Below, one piece after another: positions 11,714 to 23,626 of a DNA stretch of 64,000 nt. The notes below the pieces were generated by a model that ran no database searches, was not told the DNA's origin, and worked only from the letters and a program-made list of their open reading frames with translations. The position numbers and the translations under genes are program-made. How positions within the stretch are numbered: position 1 is the first letter of the stretch; the number at the start of each line of letters is the position of its first letter. Source of the stretch: Ulota crispa (Eukaryota; Streptophyta; Bryopsida; Orthotrichales; Orthotrichaceae); contig OY987245.1 of NCBI GenBank assembly GCA_963920765.1, positions 22,026,727 to 22,090,726 of the forward strand, in the 5' to 3' direction.

Positions 11714-12623
11714 GTCTCTCTTCTTCCAAGCTGTTGCTTATGATTGAGGCTTGGTGTAACATTCACAAGACACAAACTCTATTTACTTCTACAACTAATT
11801 TTCATGCTCTATTTTTTAGATAGTCGTTCAGTTTTTGTATCTTTTTTTAATCTTTTAGCTCAAAGGGGTCACTTTTTGAAAATTTAAGGTACCACATGAG
11901 AGACAATGATATTTTATTAAACCCTGTGTGTATTTATATTTTGTTGTTAAATCCACCATAAAGTATATGTTTCCCTATTTCAGTGAATAAAAGACATATT
12001 ATGATATTTATCTTTACTCAAAAAACATCTCAACTATCCTATCAAATATCTACGTATTTTACAGTTTTTATATTCTAAAATCAAAATCTCCTCCATAATG
12101 TCTCTCATATGGTTTCTGAATTTTACGCCAAAGACCCCCTTTTAGTCATGTAGTGGCTTAATTCTTGTATTATGCCCTCAGTAAATCAGTTTAGTGTGCA
12201 CATGTGTGCTAAGGTAATTACGTCTAGTAGCAACTTGCTGCAAAACCACTCTTACTAAATTATGGATTCTTACCGAAAGTGTACACCTTTTAAATGTAAA
12301 ATTCTGGAGCTATTTCTTTACTGCGCCCAGACATTTATCAATGATCCACACATTGTCTACAGAAGAAACGTTATGAGGATCCGTAACATTGTTAGCTGCG
12401 TTTTATTCCTCCCCCCCAGCAGTGGAGGGATATGCCCCCCTCATTCCTGGGGAGACTTCAGTTAAAGATCTGCAAATCTGATTGGTGAGTTTCTCACCAG
12501 TAAGTAATGTCATTCACTGGGACCTTGGTATTGGGGGAGCAAAAGGGAACTCTCCAGCAAAGATTAACAATGTTATGTTCTGAATTCCCTTTCGATTGTC
12601 AAGTAACTTAGACTCAACAGTAA
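11714..12623. other. Intergenic; less AT-rich island at 12240-12620
   Basis: 11714-12240 shows nothing. From 12240 to 12620 base composition is balanced, with runs such as CCCCCCCAGCAGTGGAGGG, and matches no repeat elsewhere in the window. I find no convincing frame or splice structure. It may be unique host sequence. Confidence 0.35.
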
Positions 12624-13330
12624 TTAACCCCTAGACGTCAAACCCATTTTTTCTCAAAAAATACTCAAAACTACCCTTTTCAATCATTTGATCCCACTAA
12701 AAATATTTTTCTTTTTTCTACAAACCCAACCATAGGATGTTGCAAGGAACCTGGATGAAATTTTCATGAGGCTTGATTGTACAGTGGCCTCCAACGTAAC
12801 TTCATTCACTAGACAATTGGTTCATGTGCTGAGGTGAACAAAGCTACGTTAGAATATGCGGTATAGATTGAGAGATGAGCATTTGGAGTTAGTGTAAAAA
12901 AATTGACCTTTGCCCAAGTTTTCAGGTCCCTTTGACGGCATGTTGTGGGCACATTTTGCATTCTAGATGCAAGAATTTTTTCAACATGCTCTAAATTATG
13001 TTGAGAATATTTACATATGTTTTCATGGCCAATAAAGACTTGAAACATTCCCTTCATATGCATGCATTGCAAACATGTGCTTGAAAATCTCACTACACTA
13101 AGGTTTTTTGCAAATCAATTTTTTAACATTGGTTTTTGAGAATTAAAAATCCTAATGGTGTATTGGAGAGTTTTGACTATATTGAGAACCACAAAAAAAA
13201 ACTAAAAAGAAATCAAATCTCTAATAGTTATTGCATTTGGAAAGTTAGTGTATTTATCAAATACAACAATGTATTTATCCAATACACTATTGCTTTGGAT
13301 ATACTCCAATGAAGGGTCAAGCTTATACTC
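12624..13330. mobile_element. TTAA element, one end only (CCCCTAGACGTC)
   Basis: It starts TTAACCCCTAGACGTCAAAC. The first 700 bp follow the element at 16922 closely in word order (TTCTCAAAAAA.ACTC, GGATxTTGCA, TTGATTGTAC, AATACACTATTGCTTT). After a short tandem duplication (ACTCCAATGAAGGGTCAAGC at about 13303-13347) the similarity is lost and no closing TTAA end is found. Confidence 0.55.
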
Positions 13331-13499
13331 CAATAAAGGGTCAAGCTTTCATTGGTTGAGATCTTAAATGAACACTTTGTGTACATAGTGACAACATTAG
13401 GTTCAATGATTGGGAATGGGTATACCTACCTTAGATGTCAAACCCAACATTTCCCCATCAATGGAAGCCACAATGGAGGGGCCATGCCCACTCAACTTA
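13331..13499. other. Undefined spacer between repeats
   Basis: Possibly the decayed right side of the element starting at 12624. No clear end sequence. Confidence 0.3.
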
Positions 13500-13825
13500 A
13501 GGTAGTGTGCTCATAAACCGTCCATCTAAGGGCTGAAATTGAATTTTGGGGAGGTGAAACTTCTTGAACTATTTTTTTGTAAATTTTCCTTGAAAGACAA
13601 GAAGAATTGACATCTAACCCAAGTTATTTCATATTTTTTGGAGCTTTGTGGAATTAGTTATGAAATTTTGAAGTGGAAAGGCCATAGGTCTCTAAAACCG
13701 CCCACCTCCTCAAATGTACACTACTTATACATTTTATAAACTTGTGAAAAAAAACATGTACAGCAAGGGTACATTTGAGAAGGTGGGCAGTTTTAATGCC
13801 TAAACAATTTATGAGCGGACTACCT
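13500..13825. mobile_element. MITE, AGGTAGGAG family, TA-flanked
   Basis: The left end is AGGTAGTGTGCTCATAAACC and the right end is GAGCGGACTACCT, with TA outside both. The interior (AAGGGCTGAAATTGAATTTT; CACCTCCTCAAATGTACACT) matches the members at 21363, 46285 and 51148. Confidence 0.8.
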
Positions 13826-14118
13826 TATCTCCAAAATGACCATGGCACTTCCTGAGCTTGTAGGAATTTGCAATAATTTGAAGTAAAAGCCAACAATTTG
13901 ATAAGTAGTATCAATTCTTTTTGAATTGTAACTGTATAAAATCAAACTAGACATGATAGGGATCACATTAGAATAGAGAACACAACAATATCTCTTATGG
14001 ATTGAAAGATTATAGTGTTCAATGATGAAGGTATTAAAACTGTGAAAGTGATTTGAAGGCTTTCAATCTCCTTTCCACTTGTCAAATCTAAAAATTTGGT
14101 CACCAGAAAAATATGAGG

Positions 14119-15051
14119 TTAACCCCTAAAGGACCAAGCCATTTTTTCTGTGAAAAACACTCAAAACTGCCACTTTTGGGGAAGCAAGTACAATGGTAAG
14201 AAAAAAAGTTTCTTACTAGAATTCAACCATAAGATCTTACAGTGGACTACAAGAGATACACGTGGTAAAAAATTCAGCTCAATCTACACAAAAATGAGTG
14301 AGATATTTACATTTGAATTGCAGAATTGAGTTTTTTTTTTGCTGCTGCCCAGAAATTTCAGAAGGCTTTGACCACTCTTAGATCAAAAAAAATACTCTAC
14401 ACAAAATTGAGGTTTATTTTTCCCATGTAGGAGACCAAGTTAGGTATGTGTGAGAGAATTTTCAAATCAATTGGAACTATACAACACATGGGAAAAAATG
14501 GTAAGTAAAAAGAAGTAGAGAATGAGTCAGAGCACTAAATTGTTAAGAATTTAATTATAAAAATGAGAAATGCAAATCCCAACGGTTATAATGTTGTGTG
14601 ATAAACAATCTACATCCTTTGGTATTGTTTTTTTTTCAAAATATTGAAAATTGAGTAAAATAAAGGACTTCTAAGTTTATTTTAGAGTAGAGAATCTAGA
14701 ACTGCCCGCAAACAAAAACTCCTCATAAATTTCATCTCATCTATCAAAATTGAATGATTCAAAGCTTCCCACGTCTATATAAGTCTAAAGAACCTATTTG
14801 AGATTTTTATTTGAAAAAAATGAAATTTTTAAAGAAGTTTTTGGCTGCCCCTCAAACACTGTTTTTCATAAATTCTTGCATAACTTCTTCATCAAATGTC
14901 AAAATGAAGAAAAAATTAGATGCCCACGTAGATCTTTGAATTCCCCACCTTCAATAAAAGTTTCAAGAAATCACAAAAAGTAGATTAGCCATAGGTACAT
15001 GCCCAAAATCCCATTTGTCCCCCAAGGGGACTTTGGTCCTTTAGGGATTAA
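14119..15051. mobile_element. TTAA element, CCCCTAAAGGACCA family
   Basis: TTAACCCCTAAAGGACCAAG at the left and GGTCCTTTAGGGATTAA at the right form the inverted ends, with TTAA on both sides. Length 933 bp, typical of the group (910-940 bp). Non-coding. Relatives: 21942, 50115, 52627, 53599, and the fold-back form at 26390. Confidence 0.85.
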
Positions 15052-15295
15052 CCCCTAAGCATCAAAGAGGATGTTTTTGGATCCGGATACTAGGAACACT
15101 TTAATCATCAAACTTTATAATCTCCATATCTGTATGGTGGATTTCTACACAAATTATAGATTTGCACTTATCAAGAAGTTGCCAACAAATTTCTAGGGTG
15201 GATTTTTTAATTGTTGCTTACACTCCAAGTTATTCCATTTAGTTTATAATGCTCTCCCAAATTTTGTTGTTTTGTTTGTGACGCTTAGGGGTTAA
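15048..15295. mobile_element. Short TTAA MITE, CCCCTAAGCRTCA ends
   Basis: The ends TTAACCCCTAAGCATCA and TGACGCTTAGGGGTTAA are inverted repeats. Its left TTAA (15048-15051) is also the right TTAA of the preceding element, so one inserted into the other's target duplication. Confidence 0.85.
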
Positions 15296-15815
15296 AGGGC
15301 CCAACATGGATAACCCCAATCAATTTACGACTTCTCAAAATCTACTCTACAATTTTTTTAATGAATTTCTAATGTGATTTTTTCTCAAAGATCTAGTGTA
15401 TCTGAGGCTCACTCCCAAGAGCCCTCAACACTACATAAAGTCAAGATTGCAATGGACACCCGTGCACAAAATCTTGAACAAAAAAATCATAATCAATCAT
15501 TTGTAAAATCAGGTTATTGAAGCTAAAACTAAACTTCAAAAAGAAATTTTCAAACAATAAACTACTAAAAGTAGTAATTTGGTAAGGTTTTATTTAACTT
15601 CAAGAACTGGTCCAAGACACATTCTATCCTCAAGGTCGTTTTGGGGTTAATACACATGAAACATGAACCTTGGTGTGGGATCAGGATACATCACCCTTTA
15701 GCTCTAGTGCATGATGTTTATAACAACAATTAGATGTTGTGATAAGATATACCAATACACAACACAAATACTCACTAACTCAAAAACAATTCCAGTGGCA
15801 AGAAGAACAAAACTC

Positions 15816-16446
15816 TCAACCCCTAAATGCCTGGGGCCTATTTTGAGCTCTTAGTAATTTTCTCTAAATTGAACAAAAAGCCAACATTTTTATAGGTTGT
15901 ATCAAAAATTTTAAGATTGTAACCATACAAATCCAAACTATATATGTTAGAGAGCACATAGGAGAAGAAAATACAACAATATCACTTATGGATTGAAAGA
16001 TTATAATGTTTAATCATGAGGGTTTTAAAATTGCAAAAACAACTAAAGTTGTTCAATCCTCTTTTCACAAGTTGAATCTAAAAAGTTGGTCACCAAAAAA
16101 ACATGAGGTTAAAGTGCATAACATACATAACTCAAATTGCTTTACGGCTTTTCAAAATTTCTTTTACAATTTTTAAAAATGAATTTCTAGTGTAAAATTT
16201 TCTCCAAAATCTAATGTATTTAAGGCTCATTCCCAAGAGCTCTCAAAGTCAAGACCTTTGCATAAAATCTTGAATAGAAAAATCATAATCAATCCTTTTC
16301 AAAATTAGCTTTTTGATGCTAGAACTAAACTTCAAAAAGAATATTCAAAAAATACAAACTATTAAAAATTACAATTTAGTTAAGTTTATTGAACTTCAAG
16401 GTATTGTCAATACCAAAATTTGGTGCTGCAGGCATTTATGGGTTAA
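15816..16446. mobile_element. TTAA element, CCCCTAAATGCCTG ends
   Basis: The left border TCAACCCCTAAATGCCTG (a decayed TTAA) and the right border CAGGCATTTATGGGTTAA are inverted repeats. The interior follows 13825-15650 and 19013-19663. Its internal TTAA at 16109-16112 is empty. Confidence 0.75.
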
Positions 16447-16921
16447 TCTTGGCAGTTTAGGATTTTCGATAGTTTTGTTTGACGGAACAGCAGATTGGCT
16501 ACTCAAATTTTAAAATATTTGGCTATAGGTGTTATGTGCCGTATAATGATTGTGTGCTCTTCCTGTACTCTTCACATGGGACCATCCCAGCACCAGTGAA
16601 TAATGTTACAGAAAGTGTCTTGGATGAAATAAGAAGCTTCTATAAATTTCTGGCGTCCACATCCTTCGGGTTTACCCATTCGCCATGATTACAGAACCAG
16701 AAGAAAGTAGCTGTCTCATTCTTCACTTTAATAATACAAATAAAAATCCAACACCTAGAATTATGTGAAATATTTGCTTCATTGTAACTTATATAGTTCA
16801 CCTAACAGGTATCTTTTAAGGGGTGGTTGTCCAGTAGCACCTCACAGAACATGGAAATCTATAAAAAAAAAAAGATCTTTTTGTGTCACTGACAAATATA
16901 ATACCCAGAACAAGTCAGCTC
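16447..16921. other. Balanced-GC stretch, unassigned
   Basis: Not repeated elsewhere in the window. A plus-strand frame at 16479-16688 (69 residues, from MTEQQIGYSNFKIF) is open, but I do not recognise it and see no supporting splice sites. Possibly unique host DNA. Confidence 0.3.
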
Positions 16922-17820
16922 TTAACCCTTAGAGGCACAAGTCCATTTTTTTCTCAAAAAACACTAAAAACTGCCATTTTCTAATCATTTAATTTCAAGA
17001 ATTATTTTTGTATTTTTATTATGTACAGACTCAACTATTGGATCTTGCATATGAATTACGCAAGAAGACATTGGGAAAGTTACTTGAGTTTTGATTGTAC
17101 GGATCAAGAGATATGATCATTTTAAGCTAGTTTAAAAGTTATTTTAACCTCTTCCCAAAATTTTCAGGTCCCTCTGATTGCATGTTGTAAGCATTTTTTG
17201 CAATGTGGGTGTTTTAAAGATTTGTTCAACATACTCTAAATTGTGTTGGCATATCTCCACAAGTATTCATTCATGCCAACAAAGATCTCGAACATTATCT
17301 TTGTGGGCTTGTATTGCAAACATGTGCTTGAAATTCACATTACATTAAGATTTTTTGCAATCCATATTTTGGAAAGTTAATTTTGAAAAATAGAAATCCA
17401 AATTGTGAATTCAAAGATTTTAGCTTTAATGGTAACCATAGCAATTTATAAACTAAAAAAACCAAATCTCTAGTAGCTAATGCATTTCAAAAGCTATTGT
17501 ATTTATCAGATATAATAATATATTTGCCTAGTACCTTATTGCTTTAGATATGTTCCATTGAAGATTCATGCCTTGAGTAGTTACCCTTGGGAGAAGTCAC
17601 TAAAAAGGGGCTAACATACCCTTGAACTAAAAAAAACCTAAAAACCACCAATAACCTTTGAAATGAGAATCTGATTTCAATAAAAATTATACCCCCATGT
17701 AGCCTTTGCAAAACTCTACTTCAAGTAGAAAAAAATAAAAAAATAAAAAAACGATCAAATTCCCAATTAAACAAACTTGCCCAAATCCCATTTTATCCCC
17801 ATAGGAACAATGGGCCTTGA

Positions 17821-18260
17821 GAGCATCCCCAATCTAGCCATGACACAAGCACAGGAAAGCCTGTAAAGAGTGTTAAACCGGGCTTCAGTGAAAATCTGGG
17901 CTCCAATGCAACAGTTTCTTGTAACTGCATTTTGCAAGCCTCCCCACATAAGAGCCATGCCCTTGCATTTTAATACACTTTGAAGAGTCTTGAATAACAC
18001 TCTAAAGTATGTGATTCTCTAACCATGACGCCAACTTCTAATGTTTTTGACACAAAATTCCTCACATAAAGAACCTGGTATAGTGGTATTCCACTAGAAA
18101 ATGCATTAAAAACAAGTAGCTATGTTTATTTTAGAGTAAGAAGCCTATATGCATTGGGGGCTGACAAGCTAGGAAGTGCCCTGCCATCTACTTGCCTTGT
18201 AGTTAGACACCGTTTGACGACATGCAAGGTGCTTAGGTCATGGCTAGATTGGGGATGTTC
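17821..18260. mobile_element. Harbinger-type MITE, GAGCATCCCCAATC ends
   Basis: The ends GAGCATCCCCAATCTAGCCA and the complement of TGGCTAGATTGGGGATGTTC are inverted repeats of more than 25 bp. It is flanked by TGA and TTA, decayed or mixed TWA sites. Non-coding. Confidence 0.8.
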
Positions 18261-18263
18261 TTA

Positions 18264-18577
18264 GGGCATCTCCACCAATGGCTCAAACACGCTCAAAGTG
18301 GATGAAAAGTGTTGAGGCCCCTCTCAAAACTCTTTCAAGACACTTTGTCCTATCGTGTCTAGCAAGGGCCCTTCAAGCCATTGTTCACCACTATTCGTCC
18401 TAAGTTTAGTGAGCTTTATCCTTTGCTTTCCAATATAAGTGATCAAATGATTATTTATGGGGCGTGTTGCAGTGCAAGGGCCATCTTTTTGAAGCGCATG
18501 GATGGAGATCAAGGAGCTTGAGGGCCACTAAAAATAGATGCAAATCTTTGAAAGAGCTTGGATTGGTGGAGATGCTC
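18264..18577. mobile_element. Harbinger-type MITE, GRGCATCTCCACC ends
   Basis: The ends GGGCATCTCCACCAATGG and the complement of GATTGGTGGAGATGCTC are inverted repeats. Borders TTA (18261-18263) and TAA (18578-18580). The interior resembles the outer element at 51673-52437 (GCTCAAAGTGGATGAAAAGT). Confidence 0.8.
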
Positions 18578-18580
18578 TAA

Positions 18581-19005
18581 GAGCATCTACAGCGATTCAC
18601 TCTAAACAAGCAGATGGCGTGCTCAATGGCTCTTGGTCCCGTCTCGGATCTCCACCGGTGGCACGCGGAGAGAAAGAGTTGGAGCAGCCTTGCCAAATTG
18701 ACCTCTGGGGATGTTGAGTTGCCACAACTTAAAAGTTTTTTGCGAGTTCAATTTGCAATCTTTTGGTGTCTATTTTGGGATTGTGTTGCAACAATACCTG
18801 TCCTATGTTGCTGGTAACCTATCATATTCCAACATGACAACCTCTAGGCAATGTAGGATATTTGCCATTGCAAATATATTGCTCCCAAGTCATTGTTGCG
18901 GGCCACCAGTGGACTCCTGCAACCCAGATGTGCAAGGCTACAAAAACAAGGCTCTCGCAAATCCTTTCTCCCTATCCCTTTTCTACCAGACCAGTGGAGA
19001 TGCCC
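18581..19005. mobile_element. Harbinger-type MITE with TAA on both sides
   Basis: It begins GAGCATCTACAGCGATTC and ends CCAGTGGAGATGCCC. TAA at 18578-18580 and 19006-19008 is a matching 3-bp duplication, as expected for PIF/Harbinger. Confidence 0.8.
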
Positions 19006-19012
19006 TAAGGGG

Positions 19013-19663
19013 TTAACCCCAATACAACCTTGAGGATAGAATGTGTCCTGGACCAATTCTTGAAGTTAAATAAAACCTTACCAAATTACTACTTTTAGTA
19101 GTTTATTGTTTGAAAATTTCTTTTTGAAGTTTAGTTTTAGCTTCAATAACCTGATTTTACAAATGATTGATTATGATTTTTTTGTTCAAGATTTTGTGCA
19201 CGGGTGTCCATTGCAATCTTGACTTTATGTAGTGTTGAGGGCTCTTGGGAGTGAGCCTCAAATACACTAAATCTTTGAGAAAAAATCACATTAGAAATTC
19301 ATTAAAAAAATTGTAGAGTAGATTTTGAGAAGTCGTAAATTGATTGGGGTTATCCATGTTGGGCCCTTTAACCTCGTATTTTTTGGTGACCAAATTTTCA
19401 AATTTGGCATGTAAAAAAAGATCAAAAGCCTTCAAATCGCTTTAATAGTTTTAACACCCTCATGATTAAACATTATAATCTTTCAATTCATAAGAGATAT
19501 TGTTGTGTTTTCTTTTCTAATGAGATTTTTAACATATCTAGTTTGATTTTATACAATTACAATTCAAAAAGAATTAACACAACTTATCAAAATGTTGACT
19601 CTTTGTTCAAATTAGAGCAAATTCCTACAAGCTCAGGAATTTCCAGGGTCATTTTGGGGTTAA
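19013..19663. mobile_element. TTAA element with empty internal TTAA
   Basis: TTAACCCCAATACAACC at the left and GGTCATTTTGGGGTTAA at the right. 651 bp. Its complement follows 15295-15650 almost base for base. The internal TTAA (19368-19371) is unoccupied, whereas the copy at 13825-15650 holds two elements there. Confidence 0.85.
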
Positions 19664-21362
19664 AGAATGGGTCCAAAGGCCCCGGCTCTCCTTTGAGACC
19701 CCCATTCCAGAAACAAATCTCCTTCGAAATGTACCAAGTTGTACATAAGTTAAAGCTGTTCAAAAGAAGGCCTCAAAGTTTTTCTTTTGCTGGCTTTTTT
19801 TTGCTCCATTCAAATGGAACTTGTGTCAGTTTGTAGGAAAGCCGCTTTCGGGATGCTTCGAAATGTGCCTGCACCGGGATTCCACAATTTCCACTCATTG
19901 AAAATGAGGCATTTGAGACTCTTGCAAAGGGTACAGGGAAATCGTACCAAAAATCTTCAACTGCAAACAACATTAAAAAAACTAAAGTATGGTAAACGGT
20001 TCAATGTACTGCACATACGTGTTTGTGAGGCCAAGGTGGAAAAAATCTAAGCTCTGATTTTTCACACGCCAGAAAATGTTAGGAAATTTATCATCAGGAG
20101 AATTTACACTTGGGGTCTAAGACCCTGATTTAATTTAGACCAAAAACTTGGAAGAGGGTAAAATTGACCAACTCCTAAACAGGGGGCAGTTTCTTGATTG
20201 TCGGAAAATCGGAGCTTTTCCACCTAGCTCCCTTGAGCCGTGGTGAAACAATGAAACAAATGGACAAATGGCGATTGTCTAGGTCCACGTGGCTTGATTA
20301 GCAGAAATTTTGCAAGAGACTCTTTGATAACTTGCATGAATGCTCAAGTTTTTTATTTTTTATTTCAAGGTTTGTTAAAACCAATTGTAGGACATGATTT
20401 ATAATTGTTGAACATACTGAGAAAAGCGCGTGGTTCTATAACCAATTTAGGGAAGAAATAGATGCTCATTGCACAAAGACAACTATTTTAGAACATTGAC
20501 TTGGAAAAAAATCCAATTGAACTTTGACCTTTCATAACTTGTGCTTATAACACAACATATCATCCTTAGATTTCTTCTAGTCTGAGAATCAATTACCAAG
20601 ATCATGTGCTTTCATATTAAGAATTGTACGTGTAACAATTCCATGACCTTAGTTGTACGTTATCATGTAATTGTCCCTTGTCCTCGATTGTACAAACCAA
20701 AGACTTTCAAAGTCTCCTTCACAAAGCAATGCTTCACCATGCAAGCACCAAGAATGTGCCAATTTGTAGAAATTTGAAAACTTAATTTTTATTGCCTATA
20801 AAGATGTCAAAACTTGTCATTGTTTACACAGTATTTTCATCAAATTCATCATTACCACCCACCAGTAATTTTGGTTTCAAAAGTTACACCAATACTTTTA
20901 AGATCATAATTTTCAAAACAAAATAATGTGCTAGGAATATTTAGTTTTCTAAGCGCTTCTACTAATAGTCAAATGATAATTACTATTGGATATGTGCAAA
21001 ATCACAACAATTTCCCATGCCCTTATAGGTACAAAGCACAAGGGTATTGTTACAAACCAAGTATCTTTGTTGTTGGGCATTGATCAACAAGAGAATGGGA
21101 AGAGAAGAGGGGAGGCACATGGGAATCGAATATTTGGGATTGTTAAAATCACAGTTACTTACCATTCATTTTTGGGTTGTCAAATAGGACAAATTTACAA
21201 CACAGACTCATCTCCATGAACTAACCAAAACCTCAAATGACAATCTGCTGTCCGTCATTTTTGCAATTGGGGTTCTACAACAAAAAACTTTATTCCTTCA
21301 CTTTCAAAGACTATATACATATGCATATAAGAGTTAGGATGTGCGTTCAAATGCCATTCCTA
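19664..21362. other. Mixed intergenic stretch
   Basis: 19664-19980 is less AT-rich. On the minus strand a frame ending at 19773 follows a possible acceptor (TTTGCAG) and could be an exon remnant of about 66 residues that I cannot identify. 19990-20240 has inverted words (CATACGTGTTTGTGAGGCC, AGGTGGAA, TTCCACCT) like the Mutator-type MITE at 720. Nothing is recognised from 20240 to 21362. Confidence 0.3.
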
Positions 21363-21691
21363 AAGTAGGAGGCTCGAACTCCGTTAGGGCACTAATATTG
21401 CTCACCTCCCCAAATGAACTTCATAGGTACATGTCCTTATTCATAACTTTTCATAAACGTACAACGAGCATATATTTGAGGAAAAGGTCCATTTTAGAGC
21501 CCTATGACCTTTTCACTTTAAAATTTCATAACTAATTCCACATTGCTCTAAAAAAAATACAAAATAACTTGAATTAGATATCAATTCCTCCTGTTTTTGA
21601 AGAAAAATTTACTGAAAAATATTTCAAGAAGTTTCAGCTCCCCAAAATTCAGTTTCAGCTCTTAGATGGTCGGTTTATGAGCCTCTTACCT
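21363..21691. mobile_element. MITE, AGGTAGGAG family, TA-flanked
   Basis: The ends AAGTAGGAGGCTC and GAGCCTCTTACCT are inverted repeats between TA dinucleotides. The interior matches 13500-13825 in inverted order. Confidence 0.8.
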
Positions 21692-21941
21692 TAGAGGCCC
21701 ACAAAAAGCACAAAATGCAGACGCTCTTTTCATGCGTACAGCCGAGGTAGTACAGTACCACAATGTTAGTACAGTCAATACCAGGGTCAACTCAGGCAAA
21801 ATATACCAATTTCTGTACAGTAGGTAGTATAACATTCTGAGGTCTAGGAAGTCCTGAATTCTGGTCGCTCTTGTGCTTTTCCTTATCCAAAATTTTGGAA
21901 ATCTCAATAACAAGCCAACTTTGCTCACTCATGTCACAATT

Positions 21942-22870
21942 TTAACCCCTAAAAACCCATTGTCCCTTTGGGGGACGTTGAACTTTGGGCATGTACATTT
22001 GGCTAAACTATTTTGTGTGATTTTCTGAAACTTTGATTGAAGGTGGGGAATTCAAATGTCTATGTGGTCATTTAATTTTTTCTTCATTCTCACATTTGAT
22101 GAAGAAGTTATGCATGAATTTATGAAAATTTGGGGAGGAATGCCTGTCTGTGCAGCCAAAAAATTTCTTTAAAATTTCGTTTTTTTAAAATAAAATTTTG
22201 GAATTGGTTCTTTTAATTTTTTTATAAGTGAGAAGCTTTGAATTATTCAATTTCAATCAATGAGATGAAAGTTATGAGGAATTTTTGTTCACGGGCAATT
22301 ATGGATTCTCTACTCTAAAATAAACTTTGAAGTTTTATTTATTCTATTTTCAATATTTTGAAAAACAATTAAACCAAAGGAAGTAGATTATTTATCACAG
22401 CATTATAACCATTGGATTTGCATTTTTCATTTCAATAATTAAATTTTTGACAATTTGGTGTTTTGACTCATTCTCTACTACTTTTTGCTTACTATTTTTT
22501 CCCATGTATTGTGTAGTTCCAATTGATTTGAAAATTCTCCCACACATACCTAACTTGATCTCCTACATGGAAAAAATAAAGTGCAACTTTGGGTAGAGCA
22601 ATTTTTTTGTTATAAGAGTAGTCAGAGGCTTTTGAAACTTTCAAGCAGCATGGAAAAAAAAAAAAAAATTCACTTTAGATGTAAATAATTGATTCCTCTC
22701 CATATGAAATGATCTGATTTTTCCCCACAAGTACCTCTTCTAGTCTAGAGCAAGATCCTATAGTTGGATTTCCCAAAAACAAAACATAAAATCCCTTTAT
22801 ACTAAACCTCCTCGAAATGGCAGTTTTAGTGATTTTCATAGAAAAGAGGGTCTGATCCTTTAGGGGTTAA
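21942..22870. mobile_element. TTAA element, CCCCTAAAGG family, first of a chain
   Basis: TTAACCCCTAAAAACCCATT opens and GATCCTTTAGGGGTTAA closes; 929 bp. It is the inverted orientation of 14119-15051. The closing TTAA (22867-22870) opens the next element. Confidence 0.85.
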
Positions 22871-23626
22871 CCCCTAAGCGCCCTAGCAACGGGATCATGT
22901 TGCTGAGGATTTCATGTACTTTTTTAAAGAACCAGATCTAATTTGTTGATCTTACTATAAACTACAATTATGAAGGCGTTCAAGTTGCCCATGCCAATGG
23001 AGTAATTGCAAGGAAAGTCAAATATTGTACAAGTGCTGAAAGAGGATTGATTGGGTGAAACACCATACAGGGCATGGTGGCAAGTAGCGTTGAACAAGCT
23101 GCAACTAGTCAATATCCCTTGCAAGCTTCTTTGTGTAAGCTTTGTGGTAGTGGGAAAATTGTTGGCAAGGATTCAAACATGTTCTAAACCCTTATTATGG
23201 CAACCATCACCAATTGTGCCGGTCTTTGTTTTCCATGCAATAGCAATTTGAAGCCCCAAAACTTGACATAAAAAGAAATGCAATCTTCAATAATTCACAA
23301 GTGTGTACATTCACATCTAATCTTGTTACTCACAAAATTTGAGATGAATCAAGGGCTTATGGAATCTTGTAAAAATCATCAAATAGCAACTACCTACCAA
23401 AAAATGAGATTTTGTCATCACATGTTGTTTGATCAAATGTTACAATTTCCCATCTCCCACATTCAATTGTTCCTAAAATTTGCAAGCCATTTTTTAAGTA
23501 GGTGTTCCACTGTTTTCAATGGTCACTTTTTGTGAATCATCCGATTGACCAAGATATGATGCATCAAAGTTGTAGGCCTCCCAAAACCCTAATTTTGTGA
23601 ATATGGCTTGGGCGCTCATGAGTTAA
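22867..23626. mobile_element. TTAA element, CCCCTAAGCGCCC ends, second of a chain
   Basis: The ends TTAACCCCTAAGCGCCC and GGGCGCTCATGAGTTAA are inverted repeats. 760 bp. It is the uninterrupted counterpart of 10309-11713. It shares a TTAA with both neighbours. Confidence 0.85.

Larger units (their letters stand above)
13825..15650. mobile_element. TTAA element hosting two further TTAA elements
   Basis: The outer element begins TTATCTCCAAAATGACC (a decayed TTAACCCC end) and closes GGTCGTTTTGGGGTTAA. Without its inserts it is an inverted-orientation copy of 19013-19663. Two more elements (14119-15051 and 15048-15295) occupy a single internal TTAA, which is empty in the other copy (19368-19371). 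Confidence 0.8.
16922..19016. mobile_element. TTAA element carrying three Harbinger MITEs
   Basis: It opens TTAACCCTTAGAGGCACAAG and closes CCTAAGGGGTTAA. About 905 bp belong to the element. The remaining 17821-19005 is three back-to-back MITEs inserted just before the right end. Its closing TTAA (19013-19016) is also the opening TTAA of the next element. Confidence 0.8.

Noticed and set aside
14119-14140. CCCTAAA in the TTAA-element ends as a plant telomere repeat
   Set aside because: Only one heptamer per end, never in tandem; it is part of the terminal inverted repeat.
16479-16688. 69-residue plus-strand frame as a gene
   Set aside because: Not recognised, no splice or start support, and in a stretch hemmed in by transposons; mentioned only as unassigned.
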